From the NCBI RefSeq assembly GCF_002939475.1, contig NZ_PKFQ01000001.1, positions 6,321,001-6,385,000 on the forward strand: a stretch of DNA of 64,000 nt. Direction: 5' to 3'. Below the pieces are notes generated by a model that was given only the letters and a program-made list of their open reading frames with translations, had not been told where the DNA came from and searched no databases. Positions 7,836 to 15,867 of this stretch are shown here, piece by piece. How positions within the stretch are numbered: position 1 is the first letter of the stretch; each line of letters begins with the position of its first letter. Source of the DNA: Streptomyces cinnamoneus. GTDB taxonomy: Bacteria; Actinomycetota; Actinomycetes; Streptomycetales; Streptomycetaceae. A program made the position numbers and the translations under genes.

Positions 7836-8608
7836 TGGTGACGACGACCGGCCTCGCCGCGGCCCCACCGCTCCCCGAAGGCTCCGCCCCGGCCCCCGGT
7901 CCGGCGGCCGAGGCCCCCGTGGCGGGCGACGGTCACGCCCTGGCGGCCCTCCTCGTCCTCGCCGACGGGCGCTTCCCGGCCGGCGGCCACGCCCACTCCG
8001 GCGGGGCCGAGGCGGCCGTCAAGGCGGGCCGGATCACGGACGGCGCGTCCCTGGCGGCCTTCTGCGGGGGACGGCTGCACACCACCGGGCTGACGGCGGC
8101 CGCCCTGGCCGCCGCGGCCGCTGCGGGACTCGACCCGCTCGGCCTCGACGCGGCCGCCGACGCCCGCACCCCGTCGTCCGCCCTGCGCACCGCGTCCCGA
8201 CGGCTCGGCCGCCAGCTGACGCGCGCCGCCCGGGCGACCTGGCCGTCAGCCGCACTCGACGCCCTGGCCGCCGCCCGGCCGCGCGGCGCCCACCAGCCCG
8301 TCGTCCTCGGGCTGGTCGCCCGGGCCGCGGGGCTCAGCCCGCTCGCCGCCGCGTACGCCGCCGCGTACGAGTCGGTGAGCGGGCCGGCGACGGCGGTGGT
8401 GCGGTTGCTGAGCCTCGATCCGTTCGAGGCGAGTGCGGTGCTGGCGCGGCTGGCGCCCGATCTCGACGAGGTCGCGCGGACGGCGGCCGAGGCGGCGCGG
8501 CGGGCGCTGGACGAGGGCCCGCACGTCCTCCCCGCGGCCTCCGCCCCGTTGCTCGACATCACGGCGGAGCAGCACGCCGCCTGGCCGGTGCGGCTGTTCG
8601 CCACGTAG
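7835..8608 (+). CDS. ureF: Urease accessory protein UreF
   Basis: A 257-residue UreF. It acts with UreG and UreD/H as the GTPase-gating scaffold in nickel insertion into apo-urease. Family marks are LLVLADGRFPAGGHAHSGG near the start and the helical AAAYESVSGPATAVVRLL segment near the end. The first 30 residues are a low-complexity Ala/Pro extension. Its ATG shares the A of the ureC stop. A 153-bp gap follows before ureG, which is unusual inside this otherwise tightly packed operon. Confidence 0.95.
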   Translation: MVTTTGLAAAPPLPEGSAPAPGPAAEAPVAGDGHALAALLVLADGRFPAGGHAHSGGAEAAVKAGRITDGASLAAFCGGRLHTTGLTAAALAAAAAAGLDPLGLDAAADARTPSSALRTASRRLGRQLTRAARATWPSAALDALAAARPRGAHQPVVLGLVARAAGLSPLAAAYAAAYESVSGPATAVVRLLSLDPFEASAVLARLAPDLDEVARTAAEAARRALDEGPHVLPAASAPLLDITAEQHAAWPVRLFAT

Positions 8609-8761
8609 AGGTGTTCCCCAGCCCCGCACCTGCCCGCAGCCGGTGCCCCGCCCCCGGAACCCCGGTCCTGGGGCGCCGGAGGGGAGCCGGAATCCAGCCC
8701 GCCCGGTCCTTGGCGAAAGGGCGGGGCCGGGGACCACGCACATCGACCCTCCGGAGGAACC
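8609..8761. other. Spacer inside the urease operon
   Basis: 153 bases without a credible gene between ureF and ureG. The stretch is C/G-rich with several short overlapping inverted repeats around the CCCCGG/CCGGGG runs. It ends in a good ribosome site (GGAGGAA) for ureG. It could hold an internal processing site or a weak attenuator; nothing definite can be named. Confidence 0.4.
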
Positions 8762-9460
8762 ATGCACCTCGACCACCCCGGCGCCTTCCCCCACCGCCAC
8801 ACCTACAGCGCCGCCGCGCCCCTGCGCCCCGACGGGTCGCGCCGCGCCCTGCGGATAGGGCTCGGCGGGCCCGTCGGGTCCGGGAAGACCGCGACCGTCG
8901 CCGCGCTGTGCCGGTCCCTGCGCGAGGAGCTCTCCCTCGCCGTCGTCACCAACGACATCTACACCCGTGAGGACGCCGAGTTCCTGCTGCGGCACGCGGT
9001 GCTGCCGCCCGAACGCATCACCGCCGTGGAGACCGGCGCGTGCCCGCACACCGCCATTCGCGACGACATCTCCGCCAACCTGGAGGCGGTGGAGGACCTG
9101 GAGGGCGCCGTCGGCCCCCTCGATCTCATCCTGGTCGAATCCGGCGGCGACAACCTGACGGCGACCTTCTCCAAGGGCCTCGTCGACGCGCAGGTGTTCG
9201 TCATCGACGTCGCCGGGGGCGACGACATCCCCCGCAAGGGCGGCCCCGGCGTCACCACCGCCGACCTGCTCGTCGTCAACAAGACCGACCTCGCCCCGCA
9301 CGTCGGCGCCGACCTGGAGGGCATGGCCCGCGACGCCCGGGCCCAGCGCGGGGAGCTGCCCGTCGCCTTCACCTCGCTGGTCGCCACCGACGGCGTGGCG
9401 CCCGTACGGGACTGGGTGCTCGCCCGGCTGGCCGACTGGACCGCCGGCACAGCGGCATGA
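8762..9460 (+). CDS. ureG: Urease accessory GTPase UreG
   Basis: A 232-residue SIMIBI-class GTPase that delivers nickel to urease. The P-loop is GGPVGSGKTAT, the nickel-binding Cys-Pro-His motif is TGACPHTAIRDD, the switch region is ESGGDNLTATFS, and the guanine-specificity motif is VNKTDLAPHVG. The N-terminus holds a short His-containing segment (HPGAFPHRHTY). The ribosome site is GGAGGAA. The stop overlaps the ureD start as ATGA. Confidence 0.97.
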   Translation: MHLDHPGAFPHRHTYSAAAPLRPDGSRRALRIGLGGPVGSGKTATVAALCRSLREELSLAVVTNDIYTREDAEFLLRHAVLPPERITAVETGACPHTAIRDDISANLEAVEDLEGAVGPLDLILVESGGDNLTATFSKGLVDAQVFVIDVAGGDDIPRKGGPGVTTADLLVVNKTDLAPHVGADLEGMARDARAQRGELPVAFTSLVATDGVAPVRDWVLARLADWTAGTAA

Positions 9461-10254
9461 CTATCACTCAGGTGCCGCCGCCCACGGCGGCTCCCCCCAT
9501 CGGGCTGCGCGCGAAGGCGCGGATCGTCGCCGCCCCCGACGGGCGCGGCGGCACCGCCCTGCCCGTCCTCGCGGGAGACGGCCCCCTGGCGCTGCGCCGG
9601 CTGCGCCCGTGCGGGCGGCAGGCGCGCGTCTGCCTGGTGGGGGCGATGAGCGCACCGCTGGGCGGCGACGTGCTGGGCCTCTCGGCGGACGTCCGCGACG
9701 GCGCCGCCCTGCGTCTGCAGTCCGCCGCCGCGACCCTCGCCCTGCCCGGCCGCACGGGCGAACCCGCCTTCTACGACACGCGTCTGACCGTCGGTGACGG
9801 CGCCGAGCTGCGCTGGCTGCCCGAACCCCTCATCTCGGTGCGCGGCAGCGACCTGCGGCAGACCACCCGGGCCGATCTGGCCCCGGGCGCGCGCCTGGTG
9901 CTGCGCGAGGAGCAGGTGCTCGGCCGCGCGGGGGAACCCCCCGGACGTCTCGTCACCCGGCTGACCGTACGCCGCGCCGGCCGCCCGCTCCTCGACCAGG
10001 AGCTGAGGTCCGGGCCGGGGACGCCCGGGTGGGACGGCGCGGCGGTGCTGGGCGGCCACCGGGCCGTCGGGCAACTCCTCGTGGTCGACGCGGGCTTCGC
10101 GGACCGGCCGGTCGCGGCGCGCGCCCTGGGCGCGACGGCGTCCCTCACCCCGCTGGCCGGACCGGCCGTCCTGGTGGGCGCGGTGGCGCCGGACGCGCTG
10201 AGCCTGCGGAGGGTCCTGGATTCCGTGCTGCGTGAGATGGATGCTGTGCTATGA
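9457..10254 (+). CDS. ureD: Urease accessory protein UreD/UreH
   Basis: A 265-residue UreD-family protein, the scaffold that docks UreF and UreG on apo-urease. Recognisable stretches are LRLQSAAATLALPG, ELRWLPEPLISVRGSDL, and RLVTRLTVRRAGRPLLDQE. Its ATG overlaps the ureG stop by 4 nt. It ends the operon. No ureE metallochaperone and no NikM/HupE-type nickel transporter gene follows. Confidence 0.94.
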   Translation: MTITQVPPPTAAPPIGLRAKARIVAAPDGRGGTALPVLAGDGPLALRRLRPCGRQARVCLVGAMSAPLGGDVLGLSADVRDGAALRLQSAAATLALPGRTGEPAFYDTRLTVGDGAELRWLPEPLISVRGSDLRQTTRADLAPGARLVLREEQVLGRAGEPPGRLVTRLTVRRAGRPLLDQELRSGPGTPGWDGAAVLGGHRAVGQLLVVDAGFADRPVAARALGATASLTPLAGPAVLVGAVAPDALSLRRVLDSVLREMDAVL

Positions 10255-10436
10255 GCGTTTGAATGCCGGCCGGGGTCAAGGGCACCACACGTGGCGATGC
10301 CTCTTTCCTCACTCTTACGGATTAGTAAAGAACACCCGTACGCCCTGTCCTTTGTGGCAGGAGAGACGAAAGGATCCCTGCAGACCATGTGATCACCGCC
10401 GCTGCGACGCGGCGTATCCATCTGGGGGACCCCTAC

Positions 10437-12038
10437 GTGAGAGCAAAAGCGATAGCCGGAGCAGCCGGCACCGTGGTGACCGGCGCCCTCGTCGCCGGCT
10501 TCCTCGCCGCCCCGTCGGCCGGTGCCGCGCAGGCGGTGCCCGGTGGCGCGGCCGAGGCCAAGGGCGTGAAGATCGCCGCCGAGCGGGCCGCCAAGGCGGG
10601 CGTCAACTGGCAGGACTGCCCTGCCGACTGGGGCCTGGACAAGCCGATCCAGTGCGGCTGGGTCACCGTCCCCGTCGACTACGCCAAGCCCAACGGCCGC
10701 ACCATCAAGATCGCCGTCGACCGGGCCCGTTCCACCGGCACCGCGAGTGAGCGCCAGGGCTCCCTCGTCTACAACCCCGGCGGTCCCGGCGGCTCCGGCC
10801 TGTCCTTCCCCAAGCGGGTCACGACCAACAACCCGCTGTACGCCAACATCGCGAAGGCGTACGACTTCGTCGGCTTCGACCCGCGCGGCGTGGGCCACTC
10901 CGCCCCGATCTCCTGCGTCGACCCCCAGGAGTTCGTCAAGGCCCCCAAGGCCGACCCGGTGCCGTCGAGCGAGGCCGACAAGCGCGCCCAGCGCAAGCTC
11001 GCCAAGGAGTACGCGGACGGCTGCGCGGAGCGCAGCGGCGACATGCTGCCGTACATGACGACGCCGAACACCGCCCGTGACGTGGACGTCGTCCGCGCCG
11101 CCCTGGGCGACAAGAAGCTCAACTACCTCGGCGTCTCCTACGGCACCTACCTCGGCGCCGTCTACGGCACGCTCTTCCCGACGCACGTCCGGCGCATGAT
11201 CGTCGACAGCGTCGTCAACCCGGACCGGGAGAACATCTGGTACCAGGCCAACCTCGAGCAGGACGTCGCCTTCGAGGGCCGCTTCAAGGACTGGGAGGAG
11301 TGGGTCGCCAAGAACGACGCCTCCTTCCACATCGGCGACACCCGCGCCAAGGTCCACGCCGAGTGGGAGAAGCTCCGCGCCACCGCCAAGAAGCAGCCCG
11401 TCGGCGGCCTCGTCGGCCCGGCCGAGCTGATCAACTACTTCCAGGGCGCCGCGTACTACGACCGCTCGTGGGTCCCGGTCGCCGAGACCTGGAAGAAGTA
11501 CCGCGCCGGTGACGAGAAGGCCCTCGTCCAGGCGGCCGGTCCCGACCTGACCGACCGCGCGGGCAACATCTCCTCCGAGAACGGCAACGCCGTCTACACC
11601 GCCGTCGAGTGCGCCGACGCCAAGTGGCCCACCAGCTGGCGCCAGTGGGACCGGGACAACACCCGCGTCCACCGCCAGGCGCCGTTCATGACCTGGGCCA
11701 ACGCCTGGATGAACCTGCCCTGCGCCACGTGGAAGGGCCCGCAGTACAACCCCGTCGAGGTGACCACGCACAAGGGCCTGCCGCAGACCCTCATCGTGCA
11801 GTCCGAGCGTGACGCCGCCACCCCGTACGCGGGCGCGGTGGAGCTGCACGAGCGCTTCCGCGGCTCCCAGCTGATCACCGAGAAGGACGCCGGCTCGCAC
11901 GGCGTCACGGGCCTGGTCAACCCCTGCGTCAACCAGCGCGTCGACGCCTACCTCCTGACCGGCAAGCTCCAGGGCGGCTCGGACGTGACGTGCGCCCCGC
12001 ACGCCACCCCCGAGGCGCCGAAGGCCGGCACCAAGTAA
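10437..12038 (+). CDS. Secreted alpha/beta hydrolase, tripeptidyl aminopeptidase (S33, TAP) family
   Basis: A 533-residue exported protein related to Streptomyces Tap/SlpD/SlpE peptidases. The GTG at 10437 is chosen because GGGGGAC lies 6 nt upstream and it opens directly onto a signal peptide (hydrophobic run, then APSAGAAQA). The hydrolase core shows LVYNPGGPGGSG (oxyanion region), the nucleophile in GVSYGTYLG, the catalytic Asp in QSERDAATPY and the catalytic His in DAGSHGVTG, followed by the TAP-like C-terminal domain. Such enzymes release tripeptides from exported substrates. An SSI-type inhibitor gene follows after a strong terminator. Confidence 0.93.
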   Translation: MRAKAIAGAAGTVVTGALVAGFLAAPSAGAAQAVPGGAAEAKGVKIAAERAAKAGVNWQDCPADWGLDKPIQCGWVTVPVDYAKPNGRTIKIAVDRARSTGTASERQGSLVYNPGGPGGSGLSFPKRVTTNNPLYANIAKAYDFVGFDPRGVGHSAPISCVDPQEFVKAPKADPVPSSEADKRAQRKLAKEYADGCAERSGDMLPYMTTPNTARDVDVVRAALGDKKLNYLGVSYGTYLGAVYGTLFPTHVRRMIVDSVVNPDRENIWYQANLEQDVAFEGRFKDWEEWVAKNDASFHIGDTRAKVHAEWEKLRATAKKQPVGGLVGPAELINYFQGAAYYDRSWVPVAETWKKYRAGDEKALVQAAGPDLTDRAGNISSENGNAVYTAVECADAKWPTSWRQWDRDNTRVHRQAPFMTWANAWMNLPCATWKGPQYNPVEVTTHKGLPQTLIVQSERDAATPYAGAVELHERFRGSQLITEKDAGSHGVTGLVNPCVNQRVDAYLLTGKLQGGSDVTCAPHATPEAPKAGTK

Positions 12039-12075
12039 GACCGTTTTGGCGGGCCCCGGCCCGTCCGCACGACCA

Positions 12076-12110
12076 CCGCGCCCCCGGTCCGCCAAGGACC
12101 GGGGGCGCGG
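12076..12110 (+). terminator. Rho-independent-like hairpin after the S33 peptidase
   Basis: A 15-bp perfect stem (CCGCGCCCCCGGTCC with its complement) and a GCCAA loop, 38 bases after the stop. No U-tract follows, as is usual in Streptomyces. Confidence 0.75.
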
Positions 12111-12240
12111 CGTCGTCCGCGGCCGGCCGGGTGGCCCGGCACCCCCACCCGGGCGACCCGCCCGGTGCGGCCCCTTGCCGTCCGCGGCGGGGCGCGGTGG
12201 CCTGTCCCGGCCATGCCCGCGCACCGGGAGACCCACACCG

Positions 12241-12630
12241 ATGTCCGTACGCACGCAAGCGGCCGCGGTGGCGGCCGCCACCGCCCTCCTCGCCCTGCCC
12301 CCGGCCCCGGCGGCCGCCGACGACCAGAACGACGGGCGGCTCTTCCTCACCGTCTCCGGCTCCCAGAACACCTGGATCCGCGGCATCCGGCTGATCTGCC
12401 CCGCCGCGGACGGCCACCACCCGCACGCCGCCGACGCCTGCAAGGCCCTCGCCCTGGCGCACGGCCGGCTGGAGGAACTGCCCGAGGCGAGCCGCACGTG
12501 CGCCCCGAGCCGCGACCCCGTCACCGCCACCGCCGACGGGGACTGGCACGGGGCTCCCGTCGCCTGGCGGCGCACCTTCCCCAACACCTGCGCCCTGGAG
12601 GCGGCCACGGGCCCCGTCTTCCGGTTCTGA
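12241..12630 (+). CDS. SSI-family subtilisin-inhibitor-like protein with P1 proline
   Basis: A 129-residue secreted protein with an Ala-rich signal peptide ending near PAPAAADD. The mature part matches the Streptomyces subtilisin inhibitor fold (I16). The four cysteines are in the right places (LICP, DACK, RTCA, NTCA), and DPVTATADGDWHG and the VFRF terminus are typical. At the reactive loop, SSI reads CPMVYDP and this protein reads CAPSRDP. By simple register the P1 residue is Pro rather than Met or Lys, which would be poor for standard subtilisins or trypsins. It may target a proline-tolerant enzyme or serve another role. It lies beside a tripeptidyl-aminopeptidase-like gene. Confidence 0.88.
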   Translation: MSVRTQAAAVAAATALLALPPAPAAADDQNDGRLFLTVSGSQNTWIRGIRLICPAADGHHPHAADACKALALAHGRLEELPEASRTCAPSRDPVTATADGDWHGAPVAWRRTFPNTCALEAATGPVFRF

Positions 12631-12652
12631 CCCGCCGCCGTCCGGCCGGCGC

Positions 12653-12811
12653 TCAGGTGCCGCGGGCCACCCCGGTGCCTATGGCCGACAGCCCCAGCAC
12701 CACCCAGGCGAACCACAGCCAGCCGTTGTTGCCGATGGCCACCGTGTAGGCGGTCACCAGCACGAGGCCGCCGACCGTCAGCCCCGCCATCGTCTTCGCC
12801 GATCCGGGCAT
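12653..12811 (-). CDS. Small membrane protein, 52 residues
   Basis: A short gene with an excellent ribosome site (GAGGAGG about 8 nt before the ATG). The 52-residue product consists of two hydrophobic segments (about residues 9-25 and 31-48) separated by a GNNGW turn and ends in VARGT. This looks like a two-pass membrane hairpin of the kind common in actinobacteria. The function is unknown. It lies just downstream of, and on the same strand as, the CtaG-like gene (gap about 110 nt), so it may be cotranscribed with it. Confidence 0.65.
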   Translation of the reverse strand: MPGSAKTMAGLTVGGLVLVTAYTVAIGNNGWLWFAWVVLGLSAIGTGVARGT

Positions 12812-12921
12812 CCCCGCACCTCCTCAACGGCGGTCCCGGCGCGAGAACGCGAAAGACCGCGGCCAGGAGACCATCGTCTCCCCGCCGCGGTCCCCGCCGC
12901 CATACCGCGGACCCGTCCGCG

Positions 12922-13875
12922 TCACCGCCCCTTCGTCTGGAGCGAGGCCAGGTACGCGTTGTAGGCCGCCAGCTCCTTGTCGCCGTCGCGGTCGGCGTTG
13001 CGGTCGATGCGCCGTGCCTGGCGCTGCTCCGAGCGGTACCACTGGAACACCAGCGCCAGCAGCACGATCACCGAGGGGATCTCGCTGAAGGCCCAGGCGA
13101 TGCCGCCGCCGGCCTTCTGGTCGTCCAGCGGGTCGATGCCCAGGGAGGCCGGCGGGTGCATGTACGTGCCGATCATCGGCTCCGTGGCCATCATCAGCGC
13201 GATGCCGAAGAAGGCGTGGAAGGGCATGCCCGCGAACAGCTCCAGCATCCGCATCACGTAGCCCGGCCGGTGCGGGCCGGGGTCCACGCCCATGATGGGC
13301 CAGAAGAAGACCAGGCCCACGGCGAGGAAGTGCACCATCATCGCGATGTGCCCGGTCCTGGACCCCATGAGGAAGTCGAAGAGCGGAGTGAAGTACAGCG
13401 CGTACAGGCTCGCGATGAACAGCGGGATCGTGAACGCCGGGTGCGTGATCACCCGCATGTAGCGGCTGTGCAGCAGGGCGACCAGCCACTCGCGCGGCCC
13501 CTTGCGGCCGCGCCCCGCCGCCGGCAGCGCCCGCAGGGCCAGCGTCACCGGGGCACCCAGCAGGAGCAGGATCGGGGAGAGCATGCTGATGACCATGTGC
13601 TGCACCATGTGCACGCTGAACATGACCATGCCGTAGTCGTTGAGCTTGGTGCACATCATCAGCGCCACGGTCAGCACGCCCAGGGCGAAGGCCACCGTAC
13701 GGCCGGCCGGCCAGGCGTCGCCGCGCCGCCGCAACCGGACCACCCCCCAGCCGTAGAGCCCCAGGCCCAGCAGGCAGCCGATCATGAAGAACGGTTCGCT
13801 ACTGAACTGCAGAGCCCGTCCCAGCGTGAACGGCGGCATGTCCATGTGCATCATGCCGTGCCCGCTGTGATCCAT
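12922..13875 (-). CDS. CtaG-like cytochrome c oxidase assembly / copper membrane protein
   Basis: A 317-residue protein with about seven membrane segments of the caa3_CtaG family (PF09678), thought to help insert copper into respiratory oxidases. The N-terminus is rich in His and Met (MDHSGHGMMHMDM), a plausible copper-binding patch. Conserved motifs include FSVHMVQHMVISMLSP, HPAFTIPLFI and MVHFLAVGLVFFWPIMGVDP. The ATG at 13875 is preferred (GGGAGAG ribosome site); an upstream TTG at 13899 is open in frame. No oxidase subunit genes are adjacent. Confidence 0.9.
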   Translation of the reverse strand: MDHSGHGMMHMDMPPFTLGRALQFSSEPFFMIGCLLGLGLYGWGVVRLRRRGDAWPAGRTVAFALGVLTVALMMCTKLNDYGMVMFSVHMVQHMVISMLSPILLLLGAPVTLALRALPAAGRGRKGPREWLVALLHSRYMRVITHPAFTIPLFIASLYALYFTPLFDFLMGSRTGHIAMMVHFLAVGLVFFWPIMGVDPGPHRPGYVMRMLELFAGMPFHAFFGIALMMATEPMIGTYMHPPASLGIDPLDDQKAGGGIAWAFSEIPSVIVLLALVFQWYRSEQRQARRIDRNADRDGDKELAAYNAYLASLQTKGR

Positions 13876-13977
13876 CCGCTCTCTCCCATTTCGCACCAAT
13901 GCGCCGGGACCAGAGTAGAGGCGCCGCCGGGCGGCCCCACGGCCGGGGCCGCCTGGCGCGCGGCGGCGCGGACGGGC

Positions 13978-15003
13978 TCACAGCACGCACTCGGCCTCGG
14001 CGTAGCGCTCCTCGGGCACCGTCTTGAGGCGCTCGACCGCCTCCGCCAGCGGCACCAGCGTGATCTCCGTGCCGCGCAGCGCCGTCATCATCCCGAACGC
14101 ACCCTGGTGCACCGCCTCCACGGCGTGCCAGCCGAACCGCGTCGCCAGCACCCGGTCGTAGGCGGTCGGCGTGCCGCCGCGCTGCACGTGGCCGAGGATG
14201 ACCGGGCGCGCCTCCTTGCCCAGCCGGTGCTCCAGCTCGCCGGCCAGCTGGCGGGCCACGCCGGCGAAGCGCTCGTGCCCGTAGACGTCGGTGGCGCCGG
14301 TCTCGAAGGCCATGGAGCCCTCGCGGGGCTTCGCGCCCTCCGCGGCCACCACGATCGCGAACCGCTTGCCCGCCGCGAAGCGCCGGCCTACGACCTCGGT
14401 GAGCTCGTCGATGTCGAAGGGGCGCTCCGGCACGACGATCGCGTGGGCGCCCGCGGCCATGCCCGAGTGCAGGGCGATCCAGCCGGTGTGGCGCCCCATG
14501 ACCTCGACGATCAGCACCCGCTGGTGGGACTCGGCGGTGGTCTTCAGCCGGTCCAGGGCTTCGGTGGCCACGCCCACGGCCGTGTCGAAGCCGAAGGTGA
14601 CGTCCGTCGAGGCGATGTCGTTGTCGATGGTCTTGGGGACGCCCACGACGGGCAGCCCGGCGTCCGACAGCAGCCGGGCGGCCTTGAGCGTGCCCTCGCC
14701 GCCGATCGGGACGACGGCGTCCAGGCCGAGGCCGGCCACGTGCTCCTTGGCCCGCTCGACCCCGTCCCGCAGGGCGTCGGGGCGCACCCGGGAGGAGCCG
14801 AGGATGGTGCCCCCGGTGGCCAGGATGCCGCCCACCGCGTCCAGGTCGAGCTTGCGGTGGTCGCCCTCCAGCAGGCCCCGCCAGCCGTCGAGGAAGCCGA
14901 TGACGTCGTCACCGTGGTCGACGACGGCGCGGTGCACGACGGAGCGGATGACGGCGTTGAGACCGGGGCAGTCGCCGCCGGAGGTGAGGACACCGATGCG
15001 CAT
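13978..15003 (-). CDS. pfkA: ATP-dependent 6-phosphofructokinase
   Basis: A 341-residue glycolytic enzyme phosphorylating fructose 6-phosphate. Visible motifs are GVLTSGGDCPGLNAVI (ATP site), PIGGEGTLKAA, the catalytic PKTIDNDI and the sugar-binding MGRHTGWIAL and GHVQRGGTP. Gly in GGEGT, rather than Asp, with Lys before TIDND is the pattern of the actinobacterial group III enzymes that use ATP despite resembling PPi-dependent PFKs. It is complete and stands alone between unrelated genes. Streptomycetes usually carry several paralogues, so the gene number is not assigned. Confidence 0.96.
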   Translation of the reverse strand: MRIGVLTSGGDCPGLNAVIRSVVHRAVVDHGDDVIGFLDGWRGLLEGDHRKLDLDAVGGILATGGTILGSSRVRPDALRDGVERAKEHVAGLGLDAVVPIGGEGTLKAARLLSDAGLPVVGVPKTIDNDIASTDVTFGFDTAVGVATEALDRLKTTAESHQRVLIVEVMGRHTGWIALHSGMAAGAHAIVVPERPFDIDELTEVVGRRFAAGKRFAIVVAAEGAKPREGSMAFETGATDVYGHERFAGVARQLAGELEHRLGKEARPVILGHVQRGGTPTAYDRVLATRFGWHAVEAVHQGAFGMMTALRGTEITLVPLAEAVERLKTVPEERYAEAECVL

Positions 15004-15105
15004 GACTGGGAAACCTTCACAACAGGGCCTGGGAACCGGACCCCGTCGTCCGGTGGAATCCCCGCCACCCTAACGTTCGAGGGCGGCGGGGACGGCGACC
15101 GTCCG

Positions 15106-15834
15106 CTATGCGGGCTGTGTCGCCGCGGCGATCCGTTCCGAGCGCAGCGCCTCGTACCAGCGGTCGTCGACCGGCGGCAGGGCGTTGACGTCCAGCGCCA
15201 GCTTGATCAGCATGTCCGCGATGTGCGGGTTGCGGGCCATCACCGGGCCGTGCATGTACGTACCGAAGACCGTCTCGTTGTACGCGCCCTCGGTTCCGTC
15301 GCCGGTGCCGTTGCCCTTGCCGAAGCGGACCCGGGCGAGGGGGCGGGCCGTCGGGCCCAGGTGGGTGACGCCCTGGTGGTTCTCGAAGCCGGTCAGCGGC
15401 GGCAGGCCGAGCGGCTGGTCGATGTCGGCCAGGACGTCGCCGACGCAGCGCTCGCCCTCGCCCCGGGTGCTGATCACGTCCAGCAGGCCCAGGCCCTGCT
15501 CGCGCTGGCCCAGGTCGTTGATGAACTCGTGGCCCAGGATCTGGTAGCCGGCGCAGACCGAGAAGACGATCGCGCCGTTGGCCACGGCGCGGTTCAGGCC
15601 GCCGTCGCGGCGCAGCCGCTCGGCCGCCAGCCGCTGCGGGCGGTCCTCGCCGCCGCCGATCAGGTAGATGTCCCCGGAGGTGGGGATCTGCTGGTCGGAC
15701 CGCACGTCCACCCGCTGGACGTCCAGGCGGCGCTGGTGGGCGCGCCGCTCCAGGACCAGGACGTTGCCCTGGTCGCCGTAGGTGCTGAGCAGGTCGGGGT
15801 AGACCCACACCACGCGCAGACTGTTCTGGCTCAT
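15106..15834 (-). CDS. gatD: Lipid II isoglutaminyl synthase glutaminase subunit GatD
   Basis: A 242-residue class I glutamine amidotransferase. The nucleophile is in FSVCAGYQILG and the catalytic His region is FGTYMHGPVMARNP; GGGEDRPQ lies near the start. GatD supplies ammonia to MurT, which amidates the D-Glu of the lipid II stem peptide at the inner face of the membrane. It starts 33 nt after murT stops on the same strand, the usual murT-gatD operon. Cobyric-acid-synthase-like proteins are related, but the length and the murT partner settle the call. Confidence 0.96.
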   Translation of the reverse strand: MSQNSLRVVWVYPDLLSTYGDQGNVLVLERRAHQRRLDVQRVDVRSDQQIPTSGDIYLIGGGEDRPQRLAAERLRRDGGLNRAVANGAIVFSVCAGYQILGHEFINDLGQREQGLGLLDVISTRGEGERCVGDVLADIDQPLGLPPLTGFENHQGVTHLGPTARPLARVRFGKGNGTGDGTEGAYNETVFGTYMHGPVMARNPHIADMLIKLALDVNALPPVDDRWYEALRSERIAAATQPA

Positions 15835-15867
15835 CTCACACTCCTCCTCTGGTGCTTGCGCGGGGGG

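Noticed and set aside
9771..12827. A 1018-codon minus-strand open frame opposite ureD, the S33 peptidase and the inhibitor
   Set aside because: Plus-strand proteins show all catalytic motifs. The minus frame has no recognisable family. Only the short 12653-12811 gene in another frame is supported.
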